From positions 124,001-188,000 of the forward strand of contig NZ_QYOS01000024.1 of NCBI RefSeq assembly GCF_003605195.1: a stretch of 64,000 nucleotides of DNA, in the 5' to 3' direction. Shown here piece after piece: positions 16,677-25,772 of the stretch; the first letter of the stretch is position 1, and every line of letters starts with the position of its first letter. This DNA is from Aurantiacibacter odishensis (GTDB taxonomy: Bacteria > Pseudomonadota > Alphaproteobacteria > Sphingomonadales > Sphingomonadaceae). The notes under the pieces were generated by a model. That model had not been told where the DNA came from. It ran no database searches and was given only the letters and a program-made list of their open reading frames with translations. The translations under genes were made by a program, and so were the position numbers.

Positions 16677-17705
16677 ATGATTGCAGACTGGCCCGGTTGG
16701 CGCGCAAGAGGCGCCAGCGCGCTATTGGCAGCGATGCTCTCCGCCTGCGGTGGCGGTGAGGCACCCTCGGCCAACATGCCGCCGCCACTGTCTACCGCAA
16801 CGCCTATTCCCACCCCGACTTCCAGCCCCGCAGCAAGCGGCAACTGGCAGCTTGTCTGGGCGGACGAATTCGACGCGCCGCAGCTCGATACTTCGCGATG
16901 GAACGTCATTGCCGATTGTTGGGGCGGCGGGAATCGGGAACGGCAATGCTACACCGCGCGGGCCGACAACGTTCGCGTGGAGAACGGCGCACTGGTGCTG
17001 TCCGCGCGAGAGGAGAGCTACACGGGCGATGCCTGGCCCGCGCACATGGCCCCGTTCCAGAACGATCCCGACGAGCAGAAGACGCAAGATTTCACCTCCG
17101 GCAAGATCACCACGAAGGGCAAGGCGGACTGGCGCTATGGCCGGTTCGAAATGCGCGCGCGCCTGCCGCAGGGGCAGGGCGTGTGGCCCGCGTTCTGGAT
17201 GCTGCCGGAAGACGAGGTCTATGGCGGCTGGCCCCTGTCGGGCGAGATCGACATTCTTGAAGCGGTGAACCTCGGCGTGGAATGCGCCACCTGCGAGGAC
17301 GGCGGAGAGAATTCGATCCTCGGCACGCTGCACTACGGTGCGCAGGTGCCGGGCAACGAATACACCAACCGCGAGGTTTCCGCGCCGCAGGTGCTGGACG
17401 GCGACTGGCACACCTACGCCGTTATCTGGGAGGAGGGGCGCTTCACCTGGGAGCTCGACGGGGTGCCCTATGGATCCATCGATTCCTCTGAATGGTGGAC
17501 CGGGGCGAGCAGCGATCCGCTGGCACCGTTCGACCGCGACTTCCACCTTATCCTGAACCTTGCCGTGGGCGGCAACTGGCCGGAATCGACCGCGCTTGGC
17601 GGCGTCTCCACGGGGGGTTTTCCCAAGCAACTGGAAGTCGACTGGGTGCGCGTCTGGCAATGCGATGCCGATGCCGCTACCGGTCGAGGCTGTACAGGGA
17701 ACTGA
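16677..17705 (+). CDS. GH16 endo-beta-1,3-glucanase (laminarinase-like) lipoprotein
   Basis: A 342-residue protein whose ATG follows GGGAAGGAC. The signal peptide ends in lipobox LSAC with the acylated Cys at residue 24, and a Pro/Thr/Ser linker of about 30 residues leads to the catalytic domain. GH16 hallmarks are WADEFDAPQLDTSRWNV at its start, YGRFEMRARLPQGQGVWPAFWMLP, the catalytic motif GEIDILE (Glu190, Asp192, Glu195), LHYGA and WHTYAVIWEEGRFTWELDG, ending with LEVDWVRVWQ. The EIDILE form without an inserted residue is typical of laminarinases and lichenases. The enzyme should cut beta-1,3 (or mixed 1,3-1,4) glucans at the cell surface. It is the first gene of an operon with the LacI regulator 6 bp downstream. 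Confidence 0.92.
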   Translation: MIADWPGWRARGASALLAAMLSACGGGEAPSANMPPPLSTATPIPTPTSSPAASGNWQLVWADEFDAPQLDTSRWNVIADCWGGGNRERQCYTARADNVRVENGALVLSAREESYTGDAWPAHMAPFQNDPDEQKTQDFTSGKITTKGKADWRYGRFEMRARLPQGQGVWPAFWMLPEDEVYGGWPLSGEIDILEAVNLGVECATCEDGGENSILGTLHYGAQVPGNEYTNREVSAPQVLDGDWHTYAVIWEEGRFTWELDGVPYGSIDSSEWWTGASSDPLAPFDRDFHLILNLAVGGNWPESTALGGVSTGGFPKQLEVDWVRVWQCDADAATGRGCTGN

Positions 17706-17711
17706 ATACTC

Positions 17712-18767
17712 ATGGCACGCCGCCGACAATCCGTGACCATCAAGCACGTTGCCGCCGATGCGGGGGTCTCGCTGCAGACGGTCAGCCGCGTCATCAACAA
17801 CGAGGCCAATGTCCGCCCGGAGATGAAGGAGCGGGTGCAGGCATCCATCGACAAGCTGGGTTACGTGCCTTCCATCGCCGCCCAGCGCATGAGCGGATCG
17901 CGCAGTTACATCATCCTCGCGCTCAATGATCGCGAGCGCACGATTGAGGACTGGCGCGCGCGGGAGGGCAGCGACTGGATCGACCAGATGCTGCTTGGCG
18001 GAATGCTGAAATGCGCCGAATACGGCTATCGCCTGCTGTTCGAGCTGGTGGATACCCATTCGGATCACGTGGAGCGGGAGCTGAAAGGCGCGATTGCCGC
18101 GCTGCAGCCAGACGGCGTGGTCCTCACCCCGCCGCACGGAGAGAACAAGCTGATCACCGGTCTGCTCGACAAGCACAAGATCCCCTACGTGAAGATCGGC
18201 GCGCGCCTGAACGGCGGGCTGGCGATCACCATGGGTGACGACCAGCTGGCGCGCATGGCGACGGATTACCTGGTCGAGAAGGGCCATACCCGCATCGGTT
18301 TCATCGCCGGATCGCGGGAATACATCATCAGCCAGTGGCGCAAGGATGGCTGGCTTTCCGCGATGGAGGCGCACGGTCTCGATACCGAGGGTCTGTGCGA
18401 GCGCGGCGATTTCAGCTTTGCCTCTGGCGAACAGTCAGCGCGCATCCTGCTGGGTCAGGCGAACCGTCCTACTGCCATCATCGCCAGCAACGACCAGATG
18501 GCGATGGCGACGAACACGGTGGCCCACGAAATGGGGCTGGAAGTGCCGCGCGACCTCTCGATCATCAGCTTCGACAACACGCCCGTCGTCCGCTTCGTGC
18601 GTCCCCCGCTGACAGCGATAGACCAGCCGATCGCGGAAACCGTATCGCGCGCGGTGGAGCTGCTGATCAAGACGCAGCGAGGCGAGGAACTGCCGCCGAT
18701 GCCGGTGGTGGTCGAGGGCGGGCTGGTCGAACGCGAATCGGTCGCGCCGCCGCCGAAACCCGCGTGA
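17712..18767 (+). CDS. LacI-family transcriptional regulator of the beta-glucan locus
   Basis: A 351-residue protein. The N-terminal HTH is canonical (VTIKHVAADAGVSLQTVSRV, then the hinge region with NEANVRPEMKERV and LGYVPS), and the rest is a periplasmic-binding-protein-like sensor domain (QPDGVVLTPP, GMLKCAEYGY, TRIGFIAGS, PTAIIASNDQMAM, SIISFDNTP). It should bind the three AACGTT-centred operators at 12992-13030 and 20017-20032 and release them when a glucan-derived sugar binds. The gene is 6 bp behind GH16 and overlaps the MFS start by 4 bp, so it is part of the operon. Confidence 0.93.
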   Translation: MARRRQSVTIKHVAADAGVSLQTVSRVINNEANVRPEMKERVQASIDKLGYVPSIAAQRMSGSRSYIILALNDRERTIEDWRAREGSDWIDQMLLGGMLKCAEYGYRLLFELVDTHSDHVERELKGAIAALQPDGVVLTPPHGENKLITGLLDKHKIPYVKIGARLNGGLAITMGDDQLARMATDYLVEKGHTRIGFIAGSREYIISQWRKDGWLSAMEAHGLDTEGLCERGDFSFASGEQSARILLGQANRPTAIIASNDQMAMATNTVAHEMGLEVPRDLSIISFDNTPVVRFVRPPLTAIDQPIAETVSRAVELLIKTQRGEELPPMPVVVEGGLVERESVAPPPKPA

Positions 18768-19969
18768 GCGAGCCGCCCGCCGAGCCGCCTGCGGGTGAAC
18801 GGCAGCACCCGCGTTTCATGCTGCTCTATGCGCTCGCCGCTGCTGGCGGGGCGATGGCCTACGTTCCCTTCCTTACTATTCTGCTCCCCGTGCGGGTGGA
18901 AGCGATGGCGGGCGGCGCGCATGTCAGCTGGCTGGCCTACTGCGCCTTTGCGGGTGCGGTGATGGCGAGCCTTTCCAACGTCCTGTTCGGCTGGCTTTCG
19001 GACAAGACCGGCAGGCGCGGCCTGTGGGTCGCGGCGGGACTGGTGCTGACCTGCGCCCTGCTGCCGGCGATGGCCCTGGCAGAGGGGCTGCCCGCACTGC
19101 TGGGCCTGCTGGTCGCGTGGCAACTCGGCCTTAACATGATGCTGGCACCGCTGGCGGCCATGGCGGGGGACTTCGTGCCGGACCGACAGAAGGGCTTCCT
19201 CGGCGGCCTCCTCTCGCTCGCCCCGGCGATGGGCGCTGCATCGGGCGTGTTGGTGACGATACCTAGCCTGGCCGGGCCGGACACGCGCCTCGCACTGGTC
19301 GCCCTGCTTGTGGCGATGTGCGTGCTGCCGGTGCTGTTGTTCGGTCGTCCCCGCGCCTTTCCCGAACTGATGGCTGCGGTGCCGAAGCGGGACGGGCCCG
19401 TCGACCCGCGCCCGCGACAGGTGGTCGTTCGCATGTGGATCGCCCGCCTGCTGGTGCAGATCGCCGAGGCTGCGCTGTTCGCCTACCTCTACATCTGGCT
19501 GCGCTCCATCTCCGGACGCATCGAGGACAACGACGCGGCGCAGGTTTTCGGGGTGGTGCTGTTCCTGGCCGTTCCCGCCACCTTGCTGGTGGGGCGCTGG
19601 ACCGACAGGACCAATCGCCCGATCCTGCCGCTGGCGATCTGCGCTACCGTTACCGGTGCCGCGCTGCTGGGCATGGCGCTCGCGGCGGAGCTGCCATTGG
19701 CGCTGACGGGCTATGCCCTGTTCGGTCTCGCCTCCTCCATCTTCCTCGCCCTGCATTCGGCGCAGACCCTGCGCGTCCTGCCGCGTCCGCAGCACCGGGG
19801 GCGGGACCTTGGATTGTTCAACCTCACCAACACCGTGCCTTCGCTGGTGATGCCGGGCCTGACGCTCGCCATGGTGCCGGTGTTCGGCTTCGGCGGCCTG
19901 TTCGTGGTGCTCGCCGTGCTGGTGATCCTGGCGGCCGCGCTGCTCTTCTCGATCCGGCGTCCAGAATAG
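18764..19969 (+). CDS. MFS transporter, probable glucan-oligosaccharide or glucose permease
   Basis: A 401-residue polytopic protein starting at a GTG that overlaps the lacI-type stop (GTGA). About twelve hydrophobic helices are visible. The MFS loop 2-3 motif is present as FGWLSDKTGRRGLW, and a related repeat GRWTDRTNRPIL occurs in the second half, as expected for the duplicated fold. Neighbouring glycosidases and regulator suggest uptake of oligosaccharides or glucose from the periplasm. The subfamily cannot be fixed from motifs alone. It ends 78 bp before the GH3 gene, with an operator in between. Confidence 0.85.
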   Translation: MSEPPAEPPAGERQHPRFMLLYALAAAGGAMAYVPFLTILLPVRVEAMAGGAHVSWLAYCAFAGAVMASLSNVLFGWLSDKTGRRGLWVAAGLVLTCALLPAMALAEGLPALLGLLVAWQLGLNMMLAPLAAMAGDFVPDRQKGFLGGLLSLAPAMGAASGVLVTIPSLAGPDTRLALVALLVAMCVLPVLLFGRPRAFPELMAAVPKRDGPVDPRPRQVVVRMWIARLLVQIAEAALFAYLYIWLRSISGRIEDNDAAQVFGVVLFLAVPATLLVGRWTDRTNRPILPLAICATVTGAALLGMALAAELPLALTGYALFGLASSIFLALHSAQTLRVLPRPQHRGRDLGLFNLTNTVPSLVMPGLTLAMVPVFGFGGLFVVLAVLVILAAALLFSIRRPE

Positions 19970-20016
19970 CCTGTTCGAATAGGTGCTTGCCAAAGCGGCG
20001 ATTGCGTGTAGGGATA

Positions 20017-20032
20017 TTGTGAACGTTCCCAA
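20017..20032. promoter_or_regulatory. LacI-type operator before the GH3 gene
   Basis: TTGTGAACGTTCCCAA shares TTGTGAACG with site B (13014-13029) and GAACGTTC with site A (12992-13007). It lies 16 bp before the GH3 ATG, in a position to block initiation or elongation. Confidence 0.75.
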
Positions 20033-20047
20033 CATAAGAGGAAGTCA

Positions 20048-22444
20048 ATGCGTTTCGGGATTGGATTGCGTGCAGGTGTGGCAGTGGCGGCTCTGGGTCT
20101 TGGCCTTGGGGCATGTGCTACCGTGCCTGCGGAAACTACGACGGCTGCGGTCGCGCCGACAGCGGTAGCGGACAGCGAAGACGCCGTGATCGCGGACATC
20201 GTTTCGCGCATGTCGCTGGAGCGCAAGATCGCCCAGCTGATCCAGCCGCAGATCAATTCCTTCACGCCGGAAGACATGGAACGCTACCGTTTCGGCAGCT
20301 ACCTCAACGGCGGGAACGGTGGCCCCTACGGGGATGAATATGCGCCCGCCAGCGAGTGGCTGCGCTATGCCGACGAGATGTTCGATGCCTCCGTGCAGCC
20401 GATGGCGAACGGCGAGCCTGTGATCCCGACCATGTGGGGCACCGATGCCGTGCACGGGCACACCAACGTAGTGGGCGCAACCATCTTTCCGCACAACATC
20501 GCGCTGGGTGCGGCAGGCGATGCGGACCTGGTGCGCCGCATCGGGCAGGCGACCGCCGTCGAGATCGAAGTGACGGGCATCGACTGGAACTTCTCTCCCA
20601 CCGTGGCCGTGGCGCAGGATGATCGCTGGGGCCGCACCTACGAAAGCTACTCGGAAAACAAGGAACTGGTCGCCACGCTGGGCGCCGCGCTGGTCGAAGG
20701 CTTGCAGGGCACGCGCGGCGATGCCGATTTCCTTGGCGACGGGCGCGTGATCGCGACGGCAAAACACTTCTTCGGCGACGGCGGCACGGACAACGGCGTG
20801 GACCAGGGCGAAGTCACCGGAGACCTTGCCGAACTGATGGACATCCACGCCTATCCCTACCCCGCCACGATCGAGGCGGGTGTCGAGGCGATCATGGCCA
20901 GCTTCAACTCCATCAACGGCCGCAAGATGCACGGTAACGAGGAGCTCCTCACCGGCGTTCTGCGCGAACAGATGGGCTTCGACGGGCTGGTCGTGGGTGA
21001 CTGGAACGGCCACGGGCAAGTTGCCGGTTGCACTGTCACCGATTGCCCGCAGTCGCTGCTGGCCGGGCTCGATATCTACATGGTGCCCGACGACTGGAAG
21101 GGCCTGATGGAAACCCTGATCGCGCAGGTCCAGGATGGCACCGTCCCCATGGCCCGCGTGGACGAGGCCGTGACCCGCGTGCTGCGCGTGAAATACCGCG
21201 CCGGTCTGCTGGGCGACAACGTGGAGCGTCCTTCCGAACGCGGCGTTGGCGGCCGGTTCGATCTGCTCGCATCGCCCGAACACCGCGCCATCGCGCGTGA
21301 AGCCGTGGCGCGCTCGCAGGTGATCCTGAAGAACGACGGGGTCCTGCCGCTTGCTGCGGGTGCCAATGTCCTGGTGGCCGGCGCAGCGGCGGACAATATC
21401 GGCCAGGCGGCTGGTGGGTGGACGCTGACCTGGCAGGGCGGACGCGAGCTTGAGCGCGAATTGTTCCCCAACGCCACCTCGATCTGGGAAGGGCTGGAAA
21501 GCGCCATCGAGGGCAGCGGCGGCACGGCCACCCTGTCCGAGGACGGCAGCTTCACCCAGCGGCCCGACGTGGCCGTGGTGGTGTTTGGCGAGCGCCCCTA
21601 TGCCGAGTTCGCGGGCGACCGTCCCGATCTCGTCTTCCGCGACGAGGAAGGGCTGGATCTGCTGCGCAGCTTCCAGGAGCAGGACATTCCCACCGTTGCC
21701 GTGTTCCTCTCGGGCCGCCCGCTGTGGATGAACCGCGAGATCAACGCATCGGACGCCTTCGTCGCATCGTGGCTGCCGGGCAGCGAGGGTGCGGGCGTTG
21801 CCGACATTCTTACAGGCGCCAGGCAAGCGACGGGCCGCCTGTCCTTCAACTGGCCTGCCGAATGCGAGGGCGAACCGCTGAACAACCCCGAAGGCGCGCA
21901 ATTCCCCTTCGGCTATGGCCGCTCGCTTACCGATACCTCGTCCATCGGCACGCTGCGCGAGGATTGCGCTGCTCTGCTCGTCGGCCCCTCACGCGAACTG
22001 TTCGGCTCCGGCCGCCTTGGCGAGGGCGTGACGGCGACCGCCGGAAGCGGAACCCTGCCTAACCTGCTGGGCAGCGCAGGCGGCGTGACGGCACGCGGAT
22101 ACGATCGCAACGCGCAGGAGGATTCGCGCCAGATCGCATTGGCCGCAGGATCGCAGCTGACCCTGGCGCAGGACGAGGACAGCGGCGGTGCCTACCGCAT
22201 CACCTACGAAGTGCTGGCGCGCCCTTCCGGCCCTGTCACGCTCACCAGTGGTGATGGCCTTGTCGACCTGACGCCCCACTTCGCCCACGCTTTCGAGAAG
22301 GGGTGGCGCGAGATGGTGATTACCGAGGCATGTGCGGGCACGCTGGGCGATAGTATCACTTTCGCGACCGAAGCGGACATTTCCTTCCGCATCGCCGAGG
22401 TCTCTCGCGCAGAACTGCCGGAAGGCACCGAGTGTTCTTTCTAG
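20048..22444 (+). CDS. GH3 exo-beta-glucosidase/glucan glucohydrolase lipoprotein
   Basis: A 798-residue protein with GAGGAAG upstream of the ATG. The signal peptide ends GLGAC (acylated Cys23). The GH3 N-domain includes PTMWGTDAVHGHTNVVGAT, NFSPTVAVAQDDRWGRTYES, TAKHFFGDGG with the conserved Lys-His, and GFDGLVVGDWNGHG with the catalytic nucleophile Asp318. The GH3 C-domain carries ARSQVILKNDGVLPL and VVVFGERPYAEF, where the acid/base Glu is expected. An additional C-terminal beta-sandwich from about residue 640 resembles that of ExoP-type 1,3/1,4-beta-glucan glucohydrolases. It should remove glucose from the non-reducing ends of imported oligosaccharides. Its own operator suggests it is induced with the TBDR. 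Confidence 0.92.
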   Translation: MRFGIGLRAGVAVAALGLGLGACATVPAETTTAAVAPTAVADSEDAVIADIVSRMSLERKIAQLIQPQINSFTPEDMERYRFGSYLNGGNGGPYGDEYAPASEWLRYADEMFDASVQPMANGEPVIPTMWGTDAVHGHTNVVGATIFPHNIALGAAGDADLVRRIGQATAVEIEVTGIDWNFSPTVAVAQDDRWGRTYESYSENKELVATLGAALVEGLQGTRGDADFLGDGRVIATAKHFFGDGGTDNGVDQGEVTGDLAELMDIHAYPYPATIEAGVEAIMASFNSINGRKMHGNEELLTGVLREQMGFDGLVVGDWNGHGQVAGCTVTDCPQSLLAGLDIYMVPDDWKGLMETLIAQVQDGTVPMARVDEAVTRVLRVKYRAGLLGDNVERPSERGVGGRFDLLASPEHRAIAREAVARSQVILKNDGVLPLAAGANVLVAGAAADNIGQAAGGWTLTWQGGRELERELFPNATSIWEGLESAIEGSGGTATLSEDGSFTQRPDVAVVVFGERPYAEFAGDRPDLVFRDEEGLDLLRSFQEQDIPTVAVFLSGRPLWMNREINASDAFVASWLPGSEGAGVADILTGARQATGRLSFNWPAECEGEPLNNPEGAQFPFGYGRSLTDTSSIGTLREDCAALLVGPSRELFGSGRLGEGVTATAGSGTLPNLLGSAGGVTARGYDRNAQEDSRQIALAAGSQLTLAQDEDSGGAYRITYEVLARPSGPVTLTSGDGLVDLTPHFAHAFEKGWREMVITEACAGTLGDSITFATEADISFRIAEVSRAELPEGTECSF

Positions 22445-22460
22445 AATACGTATCCATAAC

Positions 22461-22496
22461 GGTCTTTCGCGATTGCGACGGCAATCGCGAAAGACC
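22461..22496. repeat. Perfect 16-bp stem hairpin between GH3 and the FucP-type transporter
   Basis: GGTCTTTCGCGATTGC (22461-22476) is followed by the tetraloop GACG and the exact reverse complement (22481-22496). No T-tract follows on either strand, so it is not a standard terminator. It lies 16 bp after the GH3 stop and 62 bp before the next ATG, so it may stabilise the upstream mRNA or lower read-through. Confidence 0.7.
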
Positions 22497-22558
22497 ATAA
22501 CCACCGTTTCTTGCGGACCTGCCTGGCGAAAAGGCAGGCCGCCACAAGGGAGAATGAC

Positions 22559-23980
22559 ATGGCCCTGGCGCCCGATGTTTCCAGCAGCACCGATCCCCGC
22601 CCGGCGGTGGACGACGATACGCCCCCGGTAAACGCACCGGGCCTGCAATACTTCGTCTTCGGCCTGTTCTTCATTTTCGGCGGGATCACTTCGCTCAACG
22701 ACGTGCTGATCCCCAAGCTGCGCGAACTGTTCACGCTTTCCTACACCGAAGCGATGCTGATCCAGTTCTGCTTCTTCGCCGCCTACCTGCTGATCGGCAT
22801 TCCCGGTGCGAAGCTGGTGAAGAAGATCGGCTACATGCGCGGAGCGGTGGCGGGCCTGTGCACGATGATCGTGGGCTGCCTGCTGTTCATTCCCGCCAGC
22901 CAGACGGCGACCTACGCCATCTTCCTTGGCGCGTTGTTCATTCTCGCCAGCGGCGTGGTGATCGTACAGGTGGTGGCGAACCCGCTCATCAGCCTGCTCG
23001 GCCCGCCGTCGACGGCGCACAGCCGCCTGACCTTCGCGCAGGCGTTCAACTCGCTTGGCACCACGGTCTTCCCCATCGTGGGCGCAGCCGTGATCCTGGG
23101 CAGCCTGGCCGACGTTTCGGCGGACCAGCTGGAAGGCGCAGCCCTGCAGGCCTATCGCGCCGCGGAGAGCGAGGCGATCTGGCAGGGCTACCTCGGCGTT
23201 GCCGCGCTGATCGCGCTGGTGGCGGCAGCCGTATGGATGTTCCGCAACCGCCTGCCGCACGATGCGAAGACGATGGGCGAGGGCGACCTTGTGTCGTCCA
23301 AGCGATACCTGATCGGGCTGGCGCTGGCCGCTATCGGTGTGTTCGTGGCCCTGCAGGTCAGCGGCTGGCTGGGTGTGCTCATCATCCTCGCGGCCCCCGT
23401 GCTGTGGCTTTACGATAACGAATTGCTGCGCCGTTCACGCTTCAGCTACGGCGCACTGTGCATCTTCCTTTACGTGGGTGCAGAGGTGTCCATCGGCTCG
23501 ATCGTCATCAACTACCTTTCCACCGAGCGCGTGCTGGGTGAACCCGAGAGCGTGATCGGCTGGATGATCGGCCTCTACTGGGGCGGGGCCATGGTGGGCC
23601 GCTTCATCGGTTCGGCTGCGCTGCGGGTGTTCAGCCCCGGCAAGATCCTGGCCTTCAACGCCTTGGGCGCGATCACGCTGATCGTCATCTCGGCGCTGAC
23701 TTCCGGCGAAGTGGCGGCCTATTCGCTGCTGGCCGTGGGCCTGATGAACTCGATCATGTTCCCTACCATCTTCTCGCTCGCGTGCGAGAAGCTGGGGCCG
23801 CTCGCGGCGGACGGATCGGGCATCATCAACGTCGCCATCTTCGGCGGCGCGGTCGTGCCGCTGCTCTACGGCGTGGTGGCCGACGCCACCGGGGGCAACC
23901 TGGCGCTGGCCATGGTGATCCCCATCGTGTGCTACGCGATCATCGCGGGCTTCGGCGTGTTTGCCCGCCGCCCCGCCTGA
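22559..23980 (+). CDS. FucP/GluP-family MFS sugar:H+ symporter
   Basis: A 473-residue protein; AAGGGAG precedes the chosen ATG. Twelve transmembrane helices are apparent. The FHS family signature is clear: YFVFGLFFIFGGITSLNDVL in helix 1 with the N-D pair, FFAAYLLIGIPGAKLVKKIG, VVANPLISLLGP, TFAQAFNSLGTTVFP, and near the end MNSIMFPTIFSLACEKLGP and GGAVVPLLYGVVAD. The family imports glucose, galactose or fucose with protons. Position after the GH3 enzyme suggests uptake of the glucose that GH3 releases. Confidence 0.9.
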   Translation: MALAPDVSSSTDPRPAVDDDTPPVNAPGLQYFVFGLFFIFGGITSLNDVLIPKLRELFTLSYTEAMLIQFCFFAAYLLIGIPGAKLVKKIGYMRGAVAGLCTMIVGCLLFIPASQTATYAIFLGALFILASGVVIVQVVANPLISLLGPPSTAHSRLTFAQAFNSLGTTVFPIVGAAVILGSLADVSADQLEGAALQAYRAAESEAIWQGYLGVAALIALVAAAVWMFRNRLPHDAKTMGEGDLVSSKRYLIGLALAAIGVFVALQVSGWLGVLIILAAPVLWLYDNELLRRSRFSYGALCIFLYVGAEVSIGSIVINYLSTERVLGEPESVIGWMIGLYWGGAMVGRFIGSAALRVFSPGKILAFNALGAITLIVISALTSGEVAAYSLLAVGLMNSIMFPTIFSLACEKLGPLAADGSGIINVAIFGGAVVPLLYGVVADATGGNLALAMVIPIVCYAIIAGFGVFARRPA

Positions 23981-24134
23981 TCGAGCCGACATTGCTGATT
24001 GCCGAGGCGGCGGCGTACCTATGGGTGCGCCGCCGCTTTCCTACCTGATGAGCGTCATGCTTCGACGCCAGTCATGCAGACACGCCGAAATCGTTTTCCA
24101 AGCCGGGTCGAACCAACGCGGCCAGCACAGGATG

Positions 24135-24164
24135 ACGGTCCCGGAGTTTTCACTCCAGGACCGT
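24135..24164. terminator. Hairpin between convergent sugar transporter and gcvPB
   Basis: ACGGTCC and GGACCGT (7 bp) with an inner GGAG/CTCC extension across one mismatch enclose TTTTCA. There is no clean T-tract, but it lies in the 223-bp gap between two convergent genes, where a bidirectional terminator is expected. The rest of the gap shows nothing recognisable. Confidence 0.45.
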
Positions 24165-24203
24165 GTTCCATGTGTTCCAGGTTAGCGCCGCGAGGCCGCT
24201 GGA

Positions 24204-25772
24204 TCAGGCGTCGTCCTGCCCATTCCAAGCGAGTACCGGCTTGCGCGCGGCGTGCGCCTCGTCCAGCCGGGCGCGCGGCGCATGGTGGGGTGCGGACTTC
24301 AGCGTCTCGTCGCCCGCCTTCGCCCGCTCCGCCAGCGAACGCATGGCCACAACGAACTGGTCGAGCGTGGCCTTGCTCTCCGTCTCGGTCGGCTCCACCA
24401 GCATCGCGCCGTGCACCACCAGCGGGAAGTACATGGTCATCGGGTGGAAGCCCTCGTCGATCAGGCCCTTGGCAACGTCCAGCGTGGACATGCCCTCGGC
24501 AAAACCGTGATCGCTGAACAAGGCCTCGTGCATGCAGTGCCCCGCATCGCCAAATGGTGCGTCCAGCACGTCGTCGAGGCTACGCAGCAGGTAGTTGGCG
24601 TTCAGCACGGCATCGCCCGATGCCTGCCGCAGACCATCGGCACCGTGGCTGAGGATGTAGGTGAGCGCGCGGGTGAACATGCCCATCTGCCCGTGGAACG
24701 CGGTCATCCGGCCAAAGCTGCCGGGGAACTCGTCGCCCACGTTCTCCTCTTCCACCAGCCGGATCTCGCCATCTGCATCCTTCACCACGAAGGGCAGGGG
24801 GGCAAACGGCGCCAGCGCTTCGGACAGCACCACCGGGCCGGAGCCGGGCCCGCCGCCGCCGTGCGGGGTGGAGAAGGTCTTGTGCAGGTTGATGTGCATG
24901 GCATCCACGCCAAGGTCGCCGGGCCGCACGCGGCCCATGATGGCGTTGAAGTTGGCACCGTCGCAATACACCAGGCCGCCTGCTGCGTGCACCGCGTCCG
25001 AGATCGCTTTCATGTCCTTCTCGAACAGGCCGCAGGTGTTGGGATTGGTGATCATCACGCCTGCCACATCGGGGCCGAGGCGCGCCTTCAGCGCATCGAG
25101 GTCCACGCGGCCATCCGGCGCTGCCGGAATGTCCTCCACTTCGTAACCGGCGAAGGCGGCGGTGGCGGGGTTGGTGCCGTGCGCACTTTCAGGGACGAGC
25201 ACGACCTTGCGCATGTCGCCGCGCGCTTCCAGCGCCGCGCGGATGCACAGGATGCCGCACAGCTCGCCGTGCGCGCCCGCTTTGGGGCTCATGGCAACGG
25301 CGCTCATGCCGGTCAGCTCGATCAGCCAGTGCGACAGTTCGTCGATCACGCCCAGCGCGCCCTTGATTGTGTCGACCGGCTGGAGAGGATGCACGTCGGC
25401 AAAGCCGGGCATGCGCGCCACCTTCTCGTTCAGACGCGGATTGTGCTTCATGGTGCAGCTGCCCAGCGGGAACAGGCCAAGGTCGATGGCATAGTTCTGG
25501 CGGCTGAGGCGGGTGTAGTGACGCACCGTCTCCGGCTCGGACAGGCCGGGCAGGTCGATGGGCTTCCGGCGGGCGAACTTGCCAAGGCGGTTCGGCGCGC
25601 TCGCATCCGGCTCGGGCAGGTCGACGCCGCAGGTTTCGCGCGTGCCCAGTTCGAATACCAGCCGCTCTTCCAGCATCAGCGCCTTGTTGCCGGTGACGGT
25701 GGGGTAATCGCCTTCGTTATCGACGGAGACGGGCGTTCCGGGCTTCCAGCCGCTTGCATTCATCTTGTTCAT
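24204..25772 (-). CDS. gcvPB: Glycine dehydrogenase (decarboxylating) subunit 2
   Basis: A 522-residue PLP enzyme subunit, the C-terminal half of the P-protein in organisms with a split glycine decarboxylase. The PLP-binding Lys is Lys298 in NLHKTFSTPHGGGGPG. Other family features are GLFPLGSCTMKHNPRLNEK, SPKAGAHGELCGILCIRAA, ESAHGTNPATAAFAGYEV, TNPNTCGLFEKD and YCDGANFNAIMG. With subunit 1 it decarboxylates glycine and passes the aminomethyl group to the lipoyl arm of GcvH. It overlaps gcvPA by 4 bp and is the last gene of the operon. Confidence 0.97.
   Translation of the reverse strand: MNKMNASGWKPGTPVSVDNEGDYPTVTGNKALMLEERLVFELGTRETCGVDLPEPDASAPNRLGKFARRKPIDLPGLSEPETVRHYTRLSRQNYAIDLGLFPLGSCTMKHNPRLNEKVARMPGFADVHPLQPVDTIKGALGVIDELSHWLIELTGMSAVAMSPKAGAHGELCGILCIRAALEARGDMRKVVLVPESAHGTNPATAAFAGYEVEDIPAAPDGRVDLDALKARLGPDVAGVMITNPNTCGLFEKDMKAISDAVHAAGGLVYCDGANFNAIMGRVRPGDLGVDAMHINLHKTFSTPHGGGGPGSGPVVLSEALAPFAPLPFVVKDADGEIRLVEEENVGDEFPGSFGRMTAFHGQMGMFTRALTYILSHGADGLRQASGDAVLNANYLLRSLDDVLDAPFGDAGHCMHEALFSDHGFAEGMSTLDVAKGLIDEGFHPMTMYFPLVVHGAMLVEPTETESKATLDQFVVAMRSLAERAKAGDETLKSAPHHAPRARLDEAHAARKPVLAWNGQDDA

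Noticed and set aside
20045-21901. A 600-residue open frame antisense to the GH3 gene
   Set aside because: The GH3 frame has a signal peptide, catalytic motifs and full family length; the antisense product has no recognisable domain.
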